Positions 44,565 through 54,519 are shown, counted from the stretch's first letter. The stretch: DNA of 64,000 nt from Imperialibacter sp. EC-SDR9 (GCF_902498805.1 NZ_LR701593.1:1-64000), one strand, 5' to 3'. Program-made: numbers and translations. Notes: generated by a model from the sequence alone, not told the origin.

Positions 44565-44594
44565 CCCCTGGGCAGCCAAACACAAAACGAAAAA

Positions 44595-44619
44595 AGCCCG
44601 GGTTCGAATAACCCGGGCT
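44595..44619. terminator. bidirectional terminator between msrA and the sulfide operon
   Basis: Perfect hairpin with arms AGCCCGGGTT and AACCCGGGCT. On the minus strand it is followed by a run of T; on the plus strand by CCTTTC. It separates two convergent units. Confidence 0.75.
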
Positions 44620-44641
44620 CCTTTCAGACAACTTGGAACTG

Positions 44642-45154
44642 TTAAACGAAAATGATCTGCGTGCCCTCTTCGTCAGCCCGATTGTAAAAATCGCCGACAG
44701 TTAGCACCTCATCCAAATCATCCCAAAGGTCTTTTTTCTCCAGGTGGAACATTTCCATGGCCAATTTACAGGCAAAAACTTTGCCACCAGACGCCTTATA
44801 GATTTCGAGAAATTCGCTAACCGGAGGAATATCCAGCTTGTCCATTTCTTTACGCATCATTGTACTGGCCAGTGTCTCCATACCAGGCAGCCCACCTATC
44901 ATGGTAGGTATGTGCAACCCGGGGTTGCCCACGGTGGCCACATGCAAATGATCCATCTTATCTTTTTGCAACATTTCCAGCCCAAAGAATGTGCAGAAAA
45001 TCTCTGACTCGATACCTTCCATCCTTGCGCCGTTGGCCAGGATAAGGGCAGCATACACAGAGTCGATAGTTGCCTTAGAATTGATGATCATTATCTTCCT
45101 CAGCTTCTTTTCCTTTTTTGTCGGGGCTTTTGCGGGTGCTTCTACAGTTTCCAT
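44642..45154 (-). CDS. DsrE-family sulfur-transfer protein
   Basis: 170 residues in the DsrE/DsrF-like fold. The N-terminal tail is Lys/Ala-rich; the core begins KIMIINSKATI (20-30). The conserved cysteine for persulfide transfer is Cys129 in GGKVFACKLAMEMF. It is the last gene of an sqr-tusE-dsrE operon and most resembles DsrE2-type proteins, which hand sulfur to a TusE/DsrC partner, in the cytoplasm. Confidence 0.85.
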   Translation of the reverse strand: METVEAPAKAPTKKEKKLRKIMIINSKATIDSVYAALILANGARMEGIESEIFCTFFGLEMLQKDKMDHLHVATVGNPGLHIPTMIGGLPGMETLASTMMRKEMDKLDIPPVSEFLEIYKASGGKVFACKLAMEMFHLEKKDLWDDLDEVLTVGDFYNRADEEGTQIIFV

Positions 45155-45173
45155 GGTTCAAATTTTTAAGTGA

Positions 45174-45488
45174 CTAAATACAACTTGCTGGCTTGGGAAT
45201 ACCTGCTATGCGAGAGGCCTTCTTGAGTGGGCCTTCTGGAAACAGAGCATAGAACTCTTTGATATCTACCACTCCTGATTTACCGACCCTGCGGATAGAC
45301 AACGCCGTGCCACTCTCTTGTTCCTTCCTCAAATAATTGAGTACTTCAAAATGACGGTCAGTCAGTTCAATGCCCTCTTCAAGAGCAATACCACGTGCTA
45401 TTTCCTTGTCCCACTGGTTCATATCTAACAAGTAACCTTGTTCATTCACTTCTACGGGACGGTTTGCAATTACAGCTTCCATAGTCAT
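45174..45488 (-). CDS. tusE: TusE/DsrC-family sulfur-relay protein
   Basis: 104 residues. The family end motif AGIPKPASCI keeps the penultimate cysteine (Cys103, CysA). The second conserved cysteine of true DsrC (CysB) is Ser here (ASRIAG instead of ACKIAG), so it is of TusE type and cannot form the DsrC disulfide. It lies between sqr and dsrE (19-bp gaps), which suggests it carries sulfane sulfur from sulfide oxidation. Confidence 0.9.
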   Translation of the reverse strand: MTMEAVIANRPVEVNEQGYLLDMNQWDKEIARGIALEEGIELTDRHFEVLNYLRKEQESGTALSIRRVGKSGVVDIKEFYALFPEGPLKKASRIAGIPKPASCI

Positions 45489-45505
45489 TTTTGGTTTTAT
45501 GATGA

Positions 45506-46762
45506 TTATACAGTTTCTAATTTTTCTTCTTCCAGCTCTTTTCCTGCTTTTTGCATCTGAGCCGTAATGAAAGGGATACTATACCCTTTCATCAACATGT
45601 TCCAGTAAACCCAGCGGAATCCTAGTTTCCCCCAATGGTTGACCTTGTTTTCCTTGAGGAGCTTCATCGGGCCGACGCCAGCGAAAGGAAAATTTCCTGG
45701 AACTGGCTGAGTCGTATAGTTGAAGTCTATCAGCATGGCCTTGCCGTAGCCTGTTTCCACAAAGCAGTTAGCGTGGCCATCGAAGTCCTCTTTGAGTGGC
45801 TCGCCTTCTATATACCTCAGGATATTATCGGTGAGTACCTCAGCCTGGAAGTGGGCAACAGAGCCCGCTTTTGACGCCGGCACATTGGTTGCATCGCCAA
45901 TTACAAACACATTCTCAAAATTGCTGGATTGTAGCGTGTGTTTATTTGTTGGTACAAAATTGAGGTCATCGCCCATGCCAGATTTGGCAATTACATCGTC
46001 ACCCATATTGGTAGGAATTGTCACAAGCAGGTCAAATGCGACTTCTTTGTCATCCCAGGATACAATCTTTTTATTTTCGTTGTCTACCTTGGCTATGGCA
46101 AAGTCGGGCACGATGTTGATGCCTTTTTCTTCTAGTAAATGACCTAGTTTGGAAGACGCCACCGGCTTTGTGAAGGCACCGTCGAGCGGTGTCACATAGT
46201 AAATATTCACCTTGTCTCTGATACCCTTTTCGTGGAAATACCAATCGGCAAGAAAGGCAAACTCAAGGGGTGCCACCGGGCATTTAATGGGCATTTCTGT
46301 AATATGGATGACCATATCCCCACCCTTCCAGCCACGTAGTTTGTCACGTAGGTTGCGGGATCCTTCGAAGGTATAAAAGTCGAACACAGACTTATACCAT
46401 TCGCTACCCTGCATCCCTTCTACTTCACCTGGAGCAATTTGTGACCCGGTTGCAATGATCAATAAGTCATATTTGAGGATAGTCCCGTCGGCCAATACAA
46501 CCTGATTTATTTCGGGCTTAATGATATCTATAGCCTTTTGAACATAATTAACATTGTCTGGCAAATAGTCTGTTCTTTCTCTGTATACATCCTGTTCCTT
46601 GTAAACATCGAAAGGAAGAAACAAGAAACCAGGTTGGTAATAATGCTTATCGAACTGGTCCACAATCGTGATGTTCCAACTCTTTAATGACATTTTCTTT
46701 GAGAGGTGATTAGCCATCATTGTACCTGCGGACCCTGCGCCGAGTATGAGAAGATTTTTCAT
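45506..46762 (-). CDS. sqr: sulfide:quinone oxidoreductase-like flavoprotein
   Basis: Oxidises sulfide to sulfane sulfur and passes electrons to quinone at the inner membrane. From the ATG at 46762 it has 418 residues with the FAD-binding LLILGAGSAGTM (5-15). Two conserved cysteines of the active site are Cys161 (IKCPVAPLEF) and Cys333 (HANCFVETGYGKAM). A C-terminal amphipathic region (WVYWNMLMKGYSIPF) fits membrane attachment. It heads the operon sqr-tusE-dsrE and has a TGAC-N4-GTCA box about 67 bp upstream. Confidence 0.87.
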   Translation of the reverse strand: MKNLLILGAGSAGTMMANHLSKKMSLKSWNITIVDQFDKHYYQPGFLFLPFDVYKEQDVYRERTDYLPDNVNYVQKAIDIIKPEINQVVLADGTILKYDLLIIATGSQIAPGEVEGMQGSEWYKSVFDFYTFEGSRNLRDKLRGWKGGDMVIHITEMPIKCPVAPLEFAFLADWYFHEKGIRDKVNIYYVTPLDGAFTKPVASSKLGHLLEEKGINIVPDFAIAKVDNENKKIVSWDDKEVAFDLLVTIPTNMGDDVIAKSGMGDDLNFVPTNKHTLQSSNFENVFVIGDATNVPASKAGSVAHFQAEVLTDNILRYIEGEPLKEDFDGHANCFVETGYGKAMLIDFNYTTQPVPGNFPFAGVGPMKLLKENKVNHWGKLGFRWVYWNMLMKGYSIPFITAQMQKAGKELEEEKLETV

Positions 46763-46823
46763 GACTTGCTCTTTTTTGGTGGTCAGTGATGCTAAGGTAT
46801 TCCCCACAAATCCCTGATGTCCT

Positions 46824-46835
46824 GACCTTTGTCAG
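46824..46835. promoter_or_regulatory. CRP/FNR-family type box TGAC-N4-GTCA upstream of sqr
   Basis: Reads TGAC CTTT GTCA. Its centre is about 67 bp before the sqr start, nearly the same as the hsp20 box (about 71 bp). The remainder of 46763-47032 holds no gene. Confidence 0.5.
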
Positions 46836-47032
46836 TCGGGAATATGACATTTGTGTGAGGCTGGCAAAGAGAGGTGGGGTGCTGGGAAAAAAGGTACCAA
46901 GGCAAAAAAAAAGCAATTGGTATTTGCCCAAAGCTGCCCCGCTTGTTTGCTGGACACCAAAAAAATAGTTCTGCTACATTAGCCGTTAAACAGCGTGCTG
47001 CTTATTATCAGCAACCATCATCAGCATGTTGT

Positions 47033-48211
47033 TCACCTGGCGATAAACATAAACTCGCTGCCCTGGTCGTCAGCACCAAAAGAACCAAACCTTGGTGTGG
47101 TTTGCAGTTTCTGCATGTACACATTTACTTCGGAAATGGTCAGCAACCTGTCTCCTCCGCCGCTGGTCTTCAGCGCCTCAAGCATCCTTACAGCAAAAGG
47201 TGAGTGACTGCCCGGTGTGCCGTCGGGCACATACTCCTTGCTCCCACTGGTCAGGTACTTCCTGGTTCGCAGCGATAGCTTCTTGACGATGAATTCGGAG
47301 TTGTCCATTTCCTCGTAAATACTTCTTGATGAGGCCAGCACCGGATCGAAAGTACCGCCAAAGCACACATCCATCACCAGCATAATGTGCTGACACTTCA
47401 CATTGTCAATAATATTTCTGAGTCGGCTGTGGCTGATATAGCTATTCTTGCCTGGGTCGTTGGCTATAGAGTTGCGAGCTACCACAAATCCTTCACCGAA
47501 GGTTTCGTCGTACTGTCCGTGCCCTGCGAAAAACACGAAAAGCTGATCCTGCGGTTTGTAGCTCTTCTGGGCATATTCTCTCAACGTATTGAAAACCAGG
47601 TCCTGGCTCGCATTCTCAACAATCCTTACCTCAAAACCATACCGCTCTTCCAGCTCCTTGCCTATCGCTTTTGCATCATAAATTGGGTTGGTGAGGTCGC
47701 TCCAGTTGTCATACTTATCTGTAGCAAACAGCACGGCGTAGTCTTTTCTATCAATGGCAATGGCGTCTTTCAGGGCATCCATGCCGACAATAACCGACCG
47801 GTCGTCCGACACAATGCCTCCATCCACATTTTCCGCAGTGATCCTCACATAGTTCTGGCCATCGCTCAGGTACATATTCTTTTCAAATTCCGCTGAGGTC
47901 GGGCTAAGTAAGGGAATATCCATGGTAGCCATAGGTTCATCATCCAGCGAAGTAAGAACCGAAAGCGTCACCCTTTTCAAGGGCACTTTGCTGCTCACAT
48001 TGGCTTTGATATCTACCTTGTTTTCCTCACTATTCGTATACTCCAGGCGTGGCAGCACCCAATTGACTTCCGGAAGTACCGTTGCCTTGATGGGCTTCGT
48101 AAAATCCAGCGATACTTTGTTGGTTCTGTCAACCACCACCTGGCCATTGACTTGCGCTACAGCAAAAAGAATGAATCCAACTACCGCCAAAATTTGCTTT
48201 ATCTTCCTCAT
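47033..48211 (-). CDS. exported caspase-like (C14) protease
   Basis: 392 residues with a signal peptide (about 1-23). An Ig-like N-terminal part (about 28-140) precedes a caspase p20-like domain (about 155-390). The catalytic pair is visible: His231 in FFAGHGQYD and Cys283 in MDVCFGGT. It has no T9SS sorting domain, so it is probably periplasmic. It is the last gene of a three-gene operon and overlaps the giant kelch protein gene by 4 nt (ATGA). A target is unknown; the operon suggests it processes or senses the partner proteins. Confidence 0.88.
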   Translation of the reverse strand: MRKIKQILAVVGFILFAVAQVNGQVVVDRTNKVSLDFTKPIKATVLPEVNWVLPRLEYTNSEENKVDIKANVSSKVPLKRVTLSVLTSLDDEPMATMDIPLLSPTSAEFEKNMYLSDGQNYVRITAENVDGGIVSDDRSVIVGMDALKDAIAIDRKDYAVLFATDKYDNWSDLTNPIYDAKAIGKELEERYGFEVRIVENASQDLVFNTLREYAQKSYKPQDQLFVFFAGHGQYDETFGEGFVVARNSIANDPGKNSYISHSRLRNIIDNVKCQHIMLVMDVCFGGTFDPVLASSRSIYEEMDNSEFIVKKLSLRTRKYLTSGSKEYVPDGTPGSHSPFAVRMLEALKTSGGGDRLLTISEVNVYMQKLQTTPRFGSFGADDQGSEFMFIAR

Positions 48212-51200
48212 CGCAGAATTAGTTTTTTGTAAAGTGGTGCCCTGTTGTTGTCGTTAAAGTCCAGTCGATAAAAGAACATGCCACTAACAGACCTCTTTTG
48301 CTGGCTTCCTATGTCCCAAATAAACTCATACACTCCGGGCCGATATTTCCCATTGGCTAAAGTGGTGATCCGGTTCCCATTCATATCAAACACCGACAAA
48401 TCGATGTCAACCAGCTCATTAGCGTCACCTGGCAGCAGTATGGGGATCATCGTCTGTGTGCTGGCGGGGTTAGGATACGCATCGCCCAGCAATAACTGGT
48501 GAGGGATGACCTGATCGCCGCCGGAAACGAAGTAGACCTCAAACTTAAAGTCGCCTTTGCTGAGGTCAACAGTATGGCTATCTGTGGTTTTCATGTCCAC
48601 CAGCTTGCCACTTTGCTGGTCGAGCAGGTAGAGACCGGAGGCTTTGTTTTGCAAAGCCTCCATGTCCCAGGTCAGGTTGGTTGGTCCTACTACTTTGTTT
48701 GATGATAACGTAAAGCTCCAGGTGTGGCCGCCTTTGGTGGGCACGACATCAGTGGAGAAGTACGGGTAGAAATAAGCCTCGTGTGTGGTATACATCTCGC
48801 TGTAGTGGATAAAACGAGGGGGTACCATACCGTCGAATTCGTCTTTCAACTCCAGGGCATCTGGGTGCATGCCCACACCGCCGACGGCGGTAATGGTTTG
48901 TCCATCGCTCAGCTGTAGCGGGAACAGCCAGGCCAAATCATCAATATCGGTGCTTTCTATACTGCCCTCTCCAGCCAGCATTCTGCCATTAGGCTTGGAA
49001 GCGATGGGGTCGATGTCCACTGACGTGGCTTCTTCGGCGAAGACAAAGCCTCCAGAAAATGGCTGCACAACGTCCCCAATGACCAGGGCAGTGCCATTAA
49101 AAAGCCGGATGGGGTCAATGCCTGTTTTGTCTGGATTGTCAGCTAATACTTGATCCCAGGAGATTGGAATAGTATAAGGATTACCGATGAGATTCCAGCC
49201 TTTCAGGAGAGTCATTGGGAAGGGAATTGAGGCGGTGGTTTGGCCAGCCCCTACGTTGATGCTGACATTGGCTTTGGAATTAAACCAATAAGCCTCCCCT
49301 ACTTTTACCTGACCAGTATTAAAATTGACATAGTCGTTGGTTGAGTTACGGTACCGCACAATTCTCCAGTCGAACTCATGCCTGTTTTGGTCAAGGTCAG
49401 CAAAGATGTTGCTCACCAGCTTATTGTCCAGCTCATAAGGAATGGTGAAAAGGTTCCAGGTCAGTGTGGTGCCTCCAAAGCGTTCGAAGGGGAGGGCCGG
49501 GCTGGCTGCCTCACCAAACGCCCGGGCAATACTCCCGTTTCTAAATTGTTTGTTCGATTTGCCATCGGTGGCTGTAATTTCAAACTGCACACCCATTTCA
49601 TCGAGCATTTCAGGACTAACGGTGAAGGAGTAGTTGCCAGTTGTTATCTCCGTGAGCGTTGCAATAGTATATTCACTTTGAAGTAATCCCCGATGACTCG
49701 CTGTCACAACATAAGGCGCTGTACCTCCTGTGACAGAAATGTTCAAGGTCTGAGACGTGGTGTTGTCTTGTTTTGGCGAGAAGCTTAGTGCTGCCACTGC
49801 CAGCGGCAGGGACGTAGCATTGCTGATGGTTAACACCGACACGGCATTGGAGTTTCCGGAGATTCCGGCGCTGTTTCTCGCCCTCACCCTGAACTGATAA
49901 GACGTTTGAGGCAATAAACCGGAAACAATGACACTTGTTGTAGCAGATTCTACAATCAAAGGATTAAATCCTTCCACCAGCGTGGCGAAGTTGTCAAGAG
50001 AGAACTCCAATTCATAAGTGACCACCCCAGCGACGCCATTCCAGTTTGCTTTGACACTAGTAGCAGTAATGTCTTCTTCAGCCGTATCAAATGCCACAGG
50101 GTTGGCAGGAATGGTAATTTGAGAAATGGTATTAGAGGGTACTGATCGACCGCCAGCATTTTCTGAAATGATTCGATAGAAATAGGTTATTCCAGCCGTT
50201 AATCCTGTCACACTTACTGAAGACAAGTCCGGAGCAACCGCTACAGTACCATCGAAGCCTGCCACAGGAGACGAAAAGTCGGCATTTGGCGACATCTCGA
50301 CGTAATAATTAACCACTCCCGTCACGGCCGACCAATTGGCAGTGACTCCTGACTGTGTCACATTTGTAGCAGCAGATGCAGCAGGACTTTCTGTTTTGGT
50401 GGTTTGACTACCGGGGGCAGAGTAGTTTGTGCTACCAGTGGCATTGACGGCCTGTACCCTGTATTTGTAGGCGGTAGCTGGTAGCAGGCCACTGACCATC
50501 AGGCTTTCCCCAGTCAATACTGTACTCCCATCGACTCCGCCAATGAAGGAAGTAAAATCATCAGTGGATAACTGAACGTGGTAGCCTGTAGCACTTGCCA
50601 CTGCCGACCAGGTGATAGTAAAGGCATCTTTTGTGACCGTTGTAGTTGCACCTACAACCGGATCGGCCGGCAAGGTCAATTGTGAGATGATATTCGACGG
50701 AGCAGAGGTGCCAGCCGCATTTCCGGCTTTTACCCGATAGTAATAGGTAACACCAGATGACAAGCCGGTCAGCGCTTCACTGGTGTTGGAAGAGGCAATC
50801 GCCACAGTGCCGTCGTAACCGGCCAAAGGCGACGAAAGATCTTCATTAGCGGACAACTCAAGGTAATAATTGGATGCGCCTGTGACTGCCTCCCAGTTGG
50901 CAGAAAAAGATGTTTGAGTAGTACCCGTCGCAGTTGTTGCCACTGGATTAGCGGGAATGGTAATTTGAGAAATAATATTGGAGGCAGCAGAGGCCCCTGT
51001 TGAGTTTTTTGCAGTCACTCTGTAGAAATAAGTCGTGCCGGATGCCAGGTCGGGCAATGCCTTGCTTGTAGCCGGAAAAGCAATGGCGGTGGTGCCATCG
51101 TAACCAGCTATCGGCGACGACATATCGCTATTGGTTGAAACTTCCAAAAAGTAATTGGCTGCTCCGATCACACTCTCCCAGTTCGCTGTAAAGCCAGTCT

Positions 51201-54200
51201 GGCCGACATTCGTGGCAGCGGCGGCTACCGCATCGGCTGGCAAAGTCAATTGTGATACAGTATTCGACGCAGCCGAAGTACCTGCTGCATTCCCTGCTTT
51301 CACCCGATAATAATAAGTCGTTCCGGATAACAAGCCGCTCAGCTCTTCGCTGGTGTTGGAAGAGGCAATGGCCACTGCACCGTCGTATCCGGTCAAAGGA
51401 GACGAAAGATTTTCGTTAGTAGACACCTCCAGGTAATAGTTGGATGCCCCTGTTACTGCTTCCCAATTGCCTGAAAAAGATGTTTGAGTGGCGCCCGTTG
51501 CTGCCGTGGCCACCGGATTGGCAGGAATCAGGAGCTGCGACCCAACACTGGAATTTTTAGACACACCTACAGCATTGCTAGCACGCACTCTAACAAAATA
51601 TGTTACCCCTGAGGAAAGGTTACTCAAATCGATGCTGGTATTTGTAGTAGAAAGGGACTCATACTCAGGTACGATTTCGGTGAACCCAACATCTGCCGCT
51701 AGATCAATCTGATAATCATTTGCCGGATAAAGGCCATCAACACCTGCCCAGGAAAGAGTAAATGATGATTGCGTGACATTGCTAATACCAGTTATCTCTG
51801 TAGGCAAAGGCGAAAATGCGATCTTCCACAAATCGCCTTTATGTTCACCCCAGTTGCTTAAGGTAGCTCCATAATTTCGTCGACCACCAAAAAGCCAAAG
51901 GTTGTTGTTCTCATCAGTAACAGCTGTGGATCCTGTTCTGGCGTCTGGAATATTGTCGACCGTCGGAGCCCCAAGACTTCCATAATTTGGTTCCTCGTTT
52001 CGGGCATTACTACCCGCCATCCAAATCCAGACATTTTCAACAATATCAAACTTCCAAAAATCATTCAAATACCCGTCAGAAGCAGTATTTGTATCATTAC
52101 CTCTGCCTCCAAATAACCATAAGTTATTGGCGACGTCTGTCCAACTAACAGCATTGTACCTGGAACCAGGTGTGTTGGCTAAAGTTCCAATTTCCAACTC
52201 ACCGTAAACTCCCGGCTGATTGATTATATCGCTTCCAGCCACCCAGGTCCATTTACCGCTTCCGATTTCATACTTCCAAAGGTCATTCAAATCAGAAATA
52301 GCTCCATTTTTATCATAGCCATATCCGCCAAACAACCACAGATTACCATTCTGGTTATTCCATCCCGTGGAATGCCAATGTCCCCCGGGAAAGTTGTTAA
52401 CAGACCCAGTTCCCTTTGTTCCGTAAACTCCCGACTGATTGACAATATCGTTTCCACTCATCCATGCCCACTGCCCAGTCGATATTTCGTACTTCCAGAG
52501 GTCATTTAGCATACTTGAAGTACCATTTTTATCAAAGCCACGCCCTCCAAAAAGCCACAAGTCGCCATTTTCAAACCACGTTATAGCAAACTCCCTGGCT
52601 CCCGGAACATTGGACTCGGCTGCCACGCCTTTGGTGCCGTAAATCCCAGGCTGATTCTTAGTGTTGCTTCCGTTGACCCACATCCACTCACCTGTGGCTA
52701 TCTCGTATTTCCAAAGGTCATTAAAATAACCCTGAAACCCTTCCTTTTCCACCCCCCCAAATAGCCATAAATTGCCATCTCCGTCGTTCCAGGTATGCCC
52801 TCCCGCTCTTGATCCCGGACTATTATTTACCGATCCAACACCCTTTGTACCGTACACACCAGCCTGATTGATGATAACTTCCCCGGTCATTATCGACCAT
52901 TTCTTGGTGGCAATATCATATCTCCACAAATCATTCAAAGTTCCCCTATTTGTCACCTCGTCACGCTGGTCGCAAACTCCGCCAAAGACCCACAGATTGC
53001 CAGCGCCGTCAGCCCATGAACTGGCGTTCTCTCTGCCACCTGGCTCATTTGTGTCCAATTCAATTTCATAAAAACTATATACACCCGATTGGTCCAACAA
53101 GTCAGTGCCACTTATCCAGATCCATTGGTCGGAGGAAATATCGTATTTCCAGAGATCATTCAATGAACCGAACTCAAATCCAACGGTATATCCTATCCCT
53201 CCAAATAACCACAGTTGATCACTCTCATCAACCCAGGAAGCAGACCATTGCCTGGGGCCTGGTGTTGTGGTGGTTGTTCCTTCACCTTTTGTTCCGTAAG
53301 ATGCTTCTAAACTACCCAGCGGGTTGCCCCTTACCCATACCCATAGCCCGGTCCCCACTTCGTATTTCCACAAATCATTAAGGAAAGCCCTCGCTCCATT
53401 TTCTTTATTACCAAGGCCCCCAAATAACCAAAGATCTCCTGCACTATCGATCCACGAATTACCACTTGACCTGGCACCAGGCAAATTACTCTCGTTACCA
53501 ACGCCTTTCGTATCATAAACACCTGCCCCATTCCCAATATCTGCACCAGACACCCAAGTCCACTTATTCGACGAGACTTCATACATCCATAAGTCTTGAA
53601 GGTCGTCGTCGGTACTCAGCTTGTCAAAACCTTGGCCTCCGAACAACCAGAAATTGCCGCTGGCGTCAGTCCAAAAAAATGGCTGTTGTCTGGCTCCGGG
53701 GATGTTGGTCGTACTACCAGTTCCTTTCGTTCCATAGTTTCCTGGTTGTTCGACTATATCGCTGCCACCCATCCATGTCCATTGCCCCGAAGTCAAATCA
53801 AATTTCCATAGGTCATTCAATTTCCCAAAGGATCCCGTCTTGTCAATGCCCGTGCCGCCGAACATCCATAAATCAGATGTTCCTTCCCAAAATGCAGCAC
53901 CAAACCTGGCACCAGGCTCGTTAGTGTCATCACTTACTTGCAGCGTACCGTAAATGCCCGCTTGACCAGGCTGCCCAGCATAGTCCCGCCCACTAACCCA
54001 CGTCCACTCGCCAGTTGTGGGATCGAATTTCCAAAGGTCATTCAATTGAGCTGATATACCTGTTTGACTTGTGACACCCCTTCCCCCAAATAGCCAAAAA
54101 TTTCCATCTGTGTCTTTCCAGGTTAAAGCATCTTGTCGTGCACCTGGAAAGTTTGAAGAAGCGGCCACTCCCTTCGCTCCATATATGCCAGCAGCATAGT

Positions 54201-54519
54201 TGATCTCGCTACCTCCTATAAAAGACCATTTGTCATTTGCGAATTCGTATTTCCAGAAATCATTCAGCCAAAGATTTACACCATTTTTATCGAAACCCCA
54301 TCCACCAAACAACCATAAATTACCATCGTCGTCAGACCAGGAAACGGGTGAATACCTACTTCCAGGCGGCGGATAGAACACGGTTGGTTGTTGATTTCCT
54401 GTCTGAGATCCACTTTCCCAAGAAAAGTAAGTGGTTTGAGCGAAAAGGTTTTGTGCAAGGCCGTCCAAAAAAAGCACAGCAATAAAAAAGACTTTCACTT
54501 TATTCATTCCTTTCTTCAT
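48208..54519 (-). CDS. giant secreted kelch-FN3 protein with T9SS sorting domain
   Basis: 2103 residues: signal peptide (about 1-27), twelve kelch-like repeats of about 68-75 residues (about 30-880, each with a LWLFGG-type core and a PGAR/LNDLWKYE motif), seven fibronectin type III domains (about 905-1565), a further beta domain, and a C-terminal T9SS type A sorting domain with GDAYPNPAS and GMFFYRL near the end. It should be exported by type IX secretion and displayed on or released from the surface. FN3 domains 2 and 4 are nearly identical. Overlaps both neighbours by 4 nt. Function is unknown; an adhesive or carbohydrate-binding role is inferred. Confidence 0.9.
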   Translation of the reverse strand: MKKGMNKVKVFFIAVLFLDGLAQNLFAQTTYFSWESGSQTGNQQPTVFYPPPGSRYSPVSWSDDDGNLWLFGGWGFDKNGVNLWLNDFWKYEFANDKWSFIGGSEINYAAGIYGAKGVAASSNFPGARQDALTWKDTDGNFWLFGGRGVTSQTGISAQLNDLWKFDPTTGEWTWVSGRDYAGQPGQAGIYGTLQVSDDTNEPGARFGAAFWEGTSDLWMFGGTGIDKTGSFGKLNDLWKFDLTSGQWTWMGGSDIVEQPGNYGTKGTGSTTNIPGARQQPFFWTDASGNFWLFGGQGFDKLSTDDDLQDLWMYEVSSNKWTWVSGADIGNGAGVYDTKGVGNESNLPGARSSGNSWIDSAGDLWLFGGLGNKENGARAFLNDLWKYEVGTGLWVWVRGNPLGSLEASYGTKGEGTTTTTPGPRQWSASWVDESDQLWLFGGIGYTVGFEFGSLNDLWKYDISSDQWIWISGTDLLDQSGVYSFYEIELDTNEPGGRENASSWADGAGNLWVFGGVCDQRDEVTNRGTLNDLWRYDIATKKWSIMTGEVIINQAGVYGTKGVGSVNNSPGSRAGGHTWNDGDGNLWLFGGVEKEGFQGYFNDLWKYEIATGEWMWVNGSNTKNQPGIYGTKGVAAESNVPGAREFAITWFENGDLWLFGGRGFDKNGTSSMLNDLWKYEISTGQWAWMSGNDIVNQSGVYGTKGTGSVNNFPGGHWHSTGWNNQNGNLWLFGGYGYDKNGAISDLNDLWKYEIGSGKWTWVAGSDIINQPGVYGELEIGTLANTPGSRYNAVSWTDVANNLWLFGGRGNDTNTASDGYLNDFWKFDIVENVWIWMAGSNARNEEPNYGSLGAPTVDNIPDARTGSTAVTDENNNLWLFGGRRNYGATLSNWGEHKGDLWKIAFSPLPTEITGISNVTQSSFTLSWAGVDGLYPANDYQIDLAADVGFTEIVPEYESLSTTNTSIDLSNLSSGVTYFVRVRASNAVGVSKNSSVGSQLLIPANPVATAATGATQTSFSGNWEAVTGASNYYLEVSTNENLSSPLTGYDGAVAIASSNTSEELSGLLSGTTYYYRVKAGNAAGTSAASNTVSQLTLPADAVAAAATNVGQTGFTANWESVIGAANYFLEVSTNSDMSSPIAGYDGTTAIAFPATSKALPDLASGTTYFYRVTAKNSTGASAASNIISQITIPANPVATTATGTTQTSFSANWEAVTGASNYYLELSANEDLSSPLAGYDGTVAIASSNTSEALTGLSSGVTYYYRVKAGNAAGTSAPSNIISQLTLPADPVVGATTTVTKDAFTITWSAVASATGYHVQLSTDDFTSFIGGVDGSTVLTGESLMVSGLLPATAYKYRVQAVNATGSTNYSAPGSQTTKTESPAASAATNVTQSGVTANWSAVTGVVNYYVEMSPNADFSSPVAGFDGTVAVAPDLSSVSVTGLTAGITYFYRIISENAGGRSVPSNTISQITIPANPVAFDTAEEDITATSVKANWNGVAGVVTYELEFSLDNFATLVEGFNPLIVESATTSVIVSGLLPQTSYQFRVRARNSAGISGNSNAVSVLTISNATSLPLAVAALSFSPKQDNTTSQTLNISVTGGTAPYVVTASHRGLLQSEYTIATLTEITTGNYSFTVSPEMLDEMGVQFEITATDGKSNKQFRNGSIARAFGEAASPALPFERFGGTTLTWNLFTIPYELDNKLVSNIFADLDQNRHEFDWRIVRYRNSTNDYVNFNTGQVKVGEAYWFNSKANVSINVGAGQTTASIPFPMTLLKGWNLIGNPYTIPISWDQVLADNPDKTGIDPIRLFNGTALVIGDVVQPFSGGFVFAEEATSVDIDPIASKPNGRMLAGEGSIESTDIDDLAWLFPLQLSDGQTITAVGGVGMHPDALELKDEFDGMVPPRFIHYSEMYTTHEAYFYPYFSTDVVPTKGGHTWSFTLSSNKVVGPTNLTWDMEALQNKASGLYLLDQQSGKLVDMKTTDSHTVDLSKGDFKFEVYFVSGGDQVIPHQLLLGDAYPNPASTQTMIPILLPGDANELVDIDLSVFDMNGNRITTLANGKYRPGVYEFIWDIGSQQKRSVSGMFFYRLDFNDNNRAPLYKKLILR

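Noticed and set aside
47387-47896. 169-codon plus-strand frame inside the caspase gene
   Set aside because: Antisense to a complete caspase domain with an intact catalytic pair; a shadow frame.
49830-51800. Regularly spaced repeats that could suggest a CRISPR array
   Set aside because: The repeats are about 270 bp, encode FN3 domains and lack short identical direct repeats with unique spacers.
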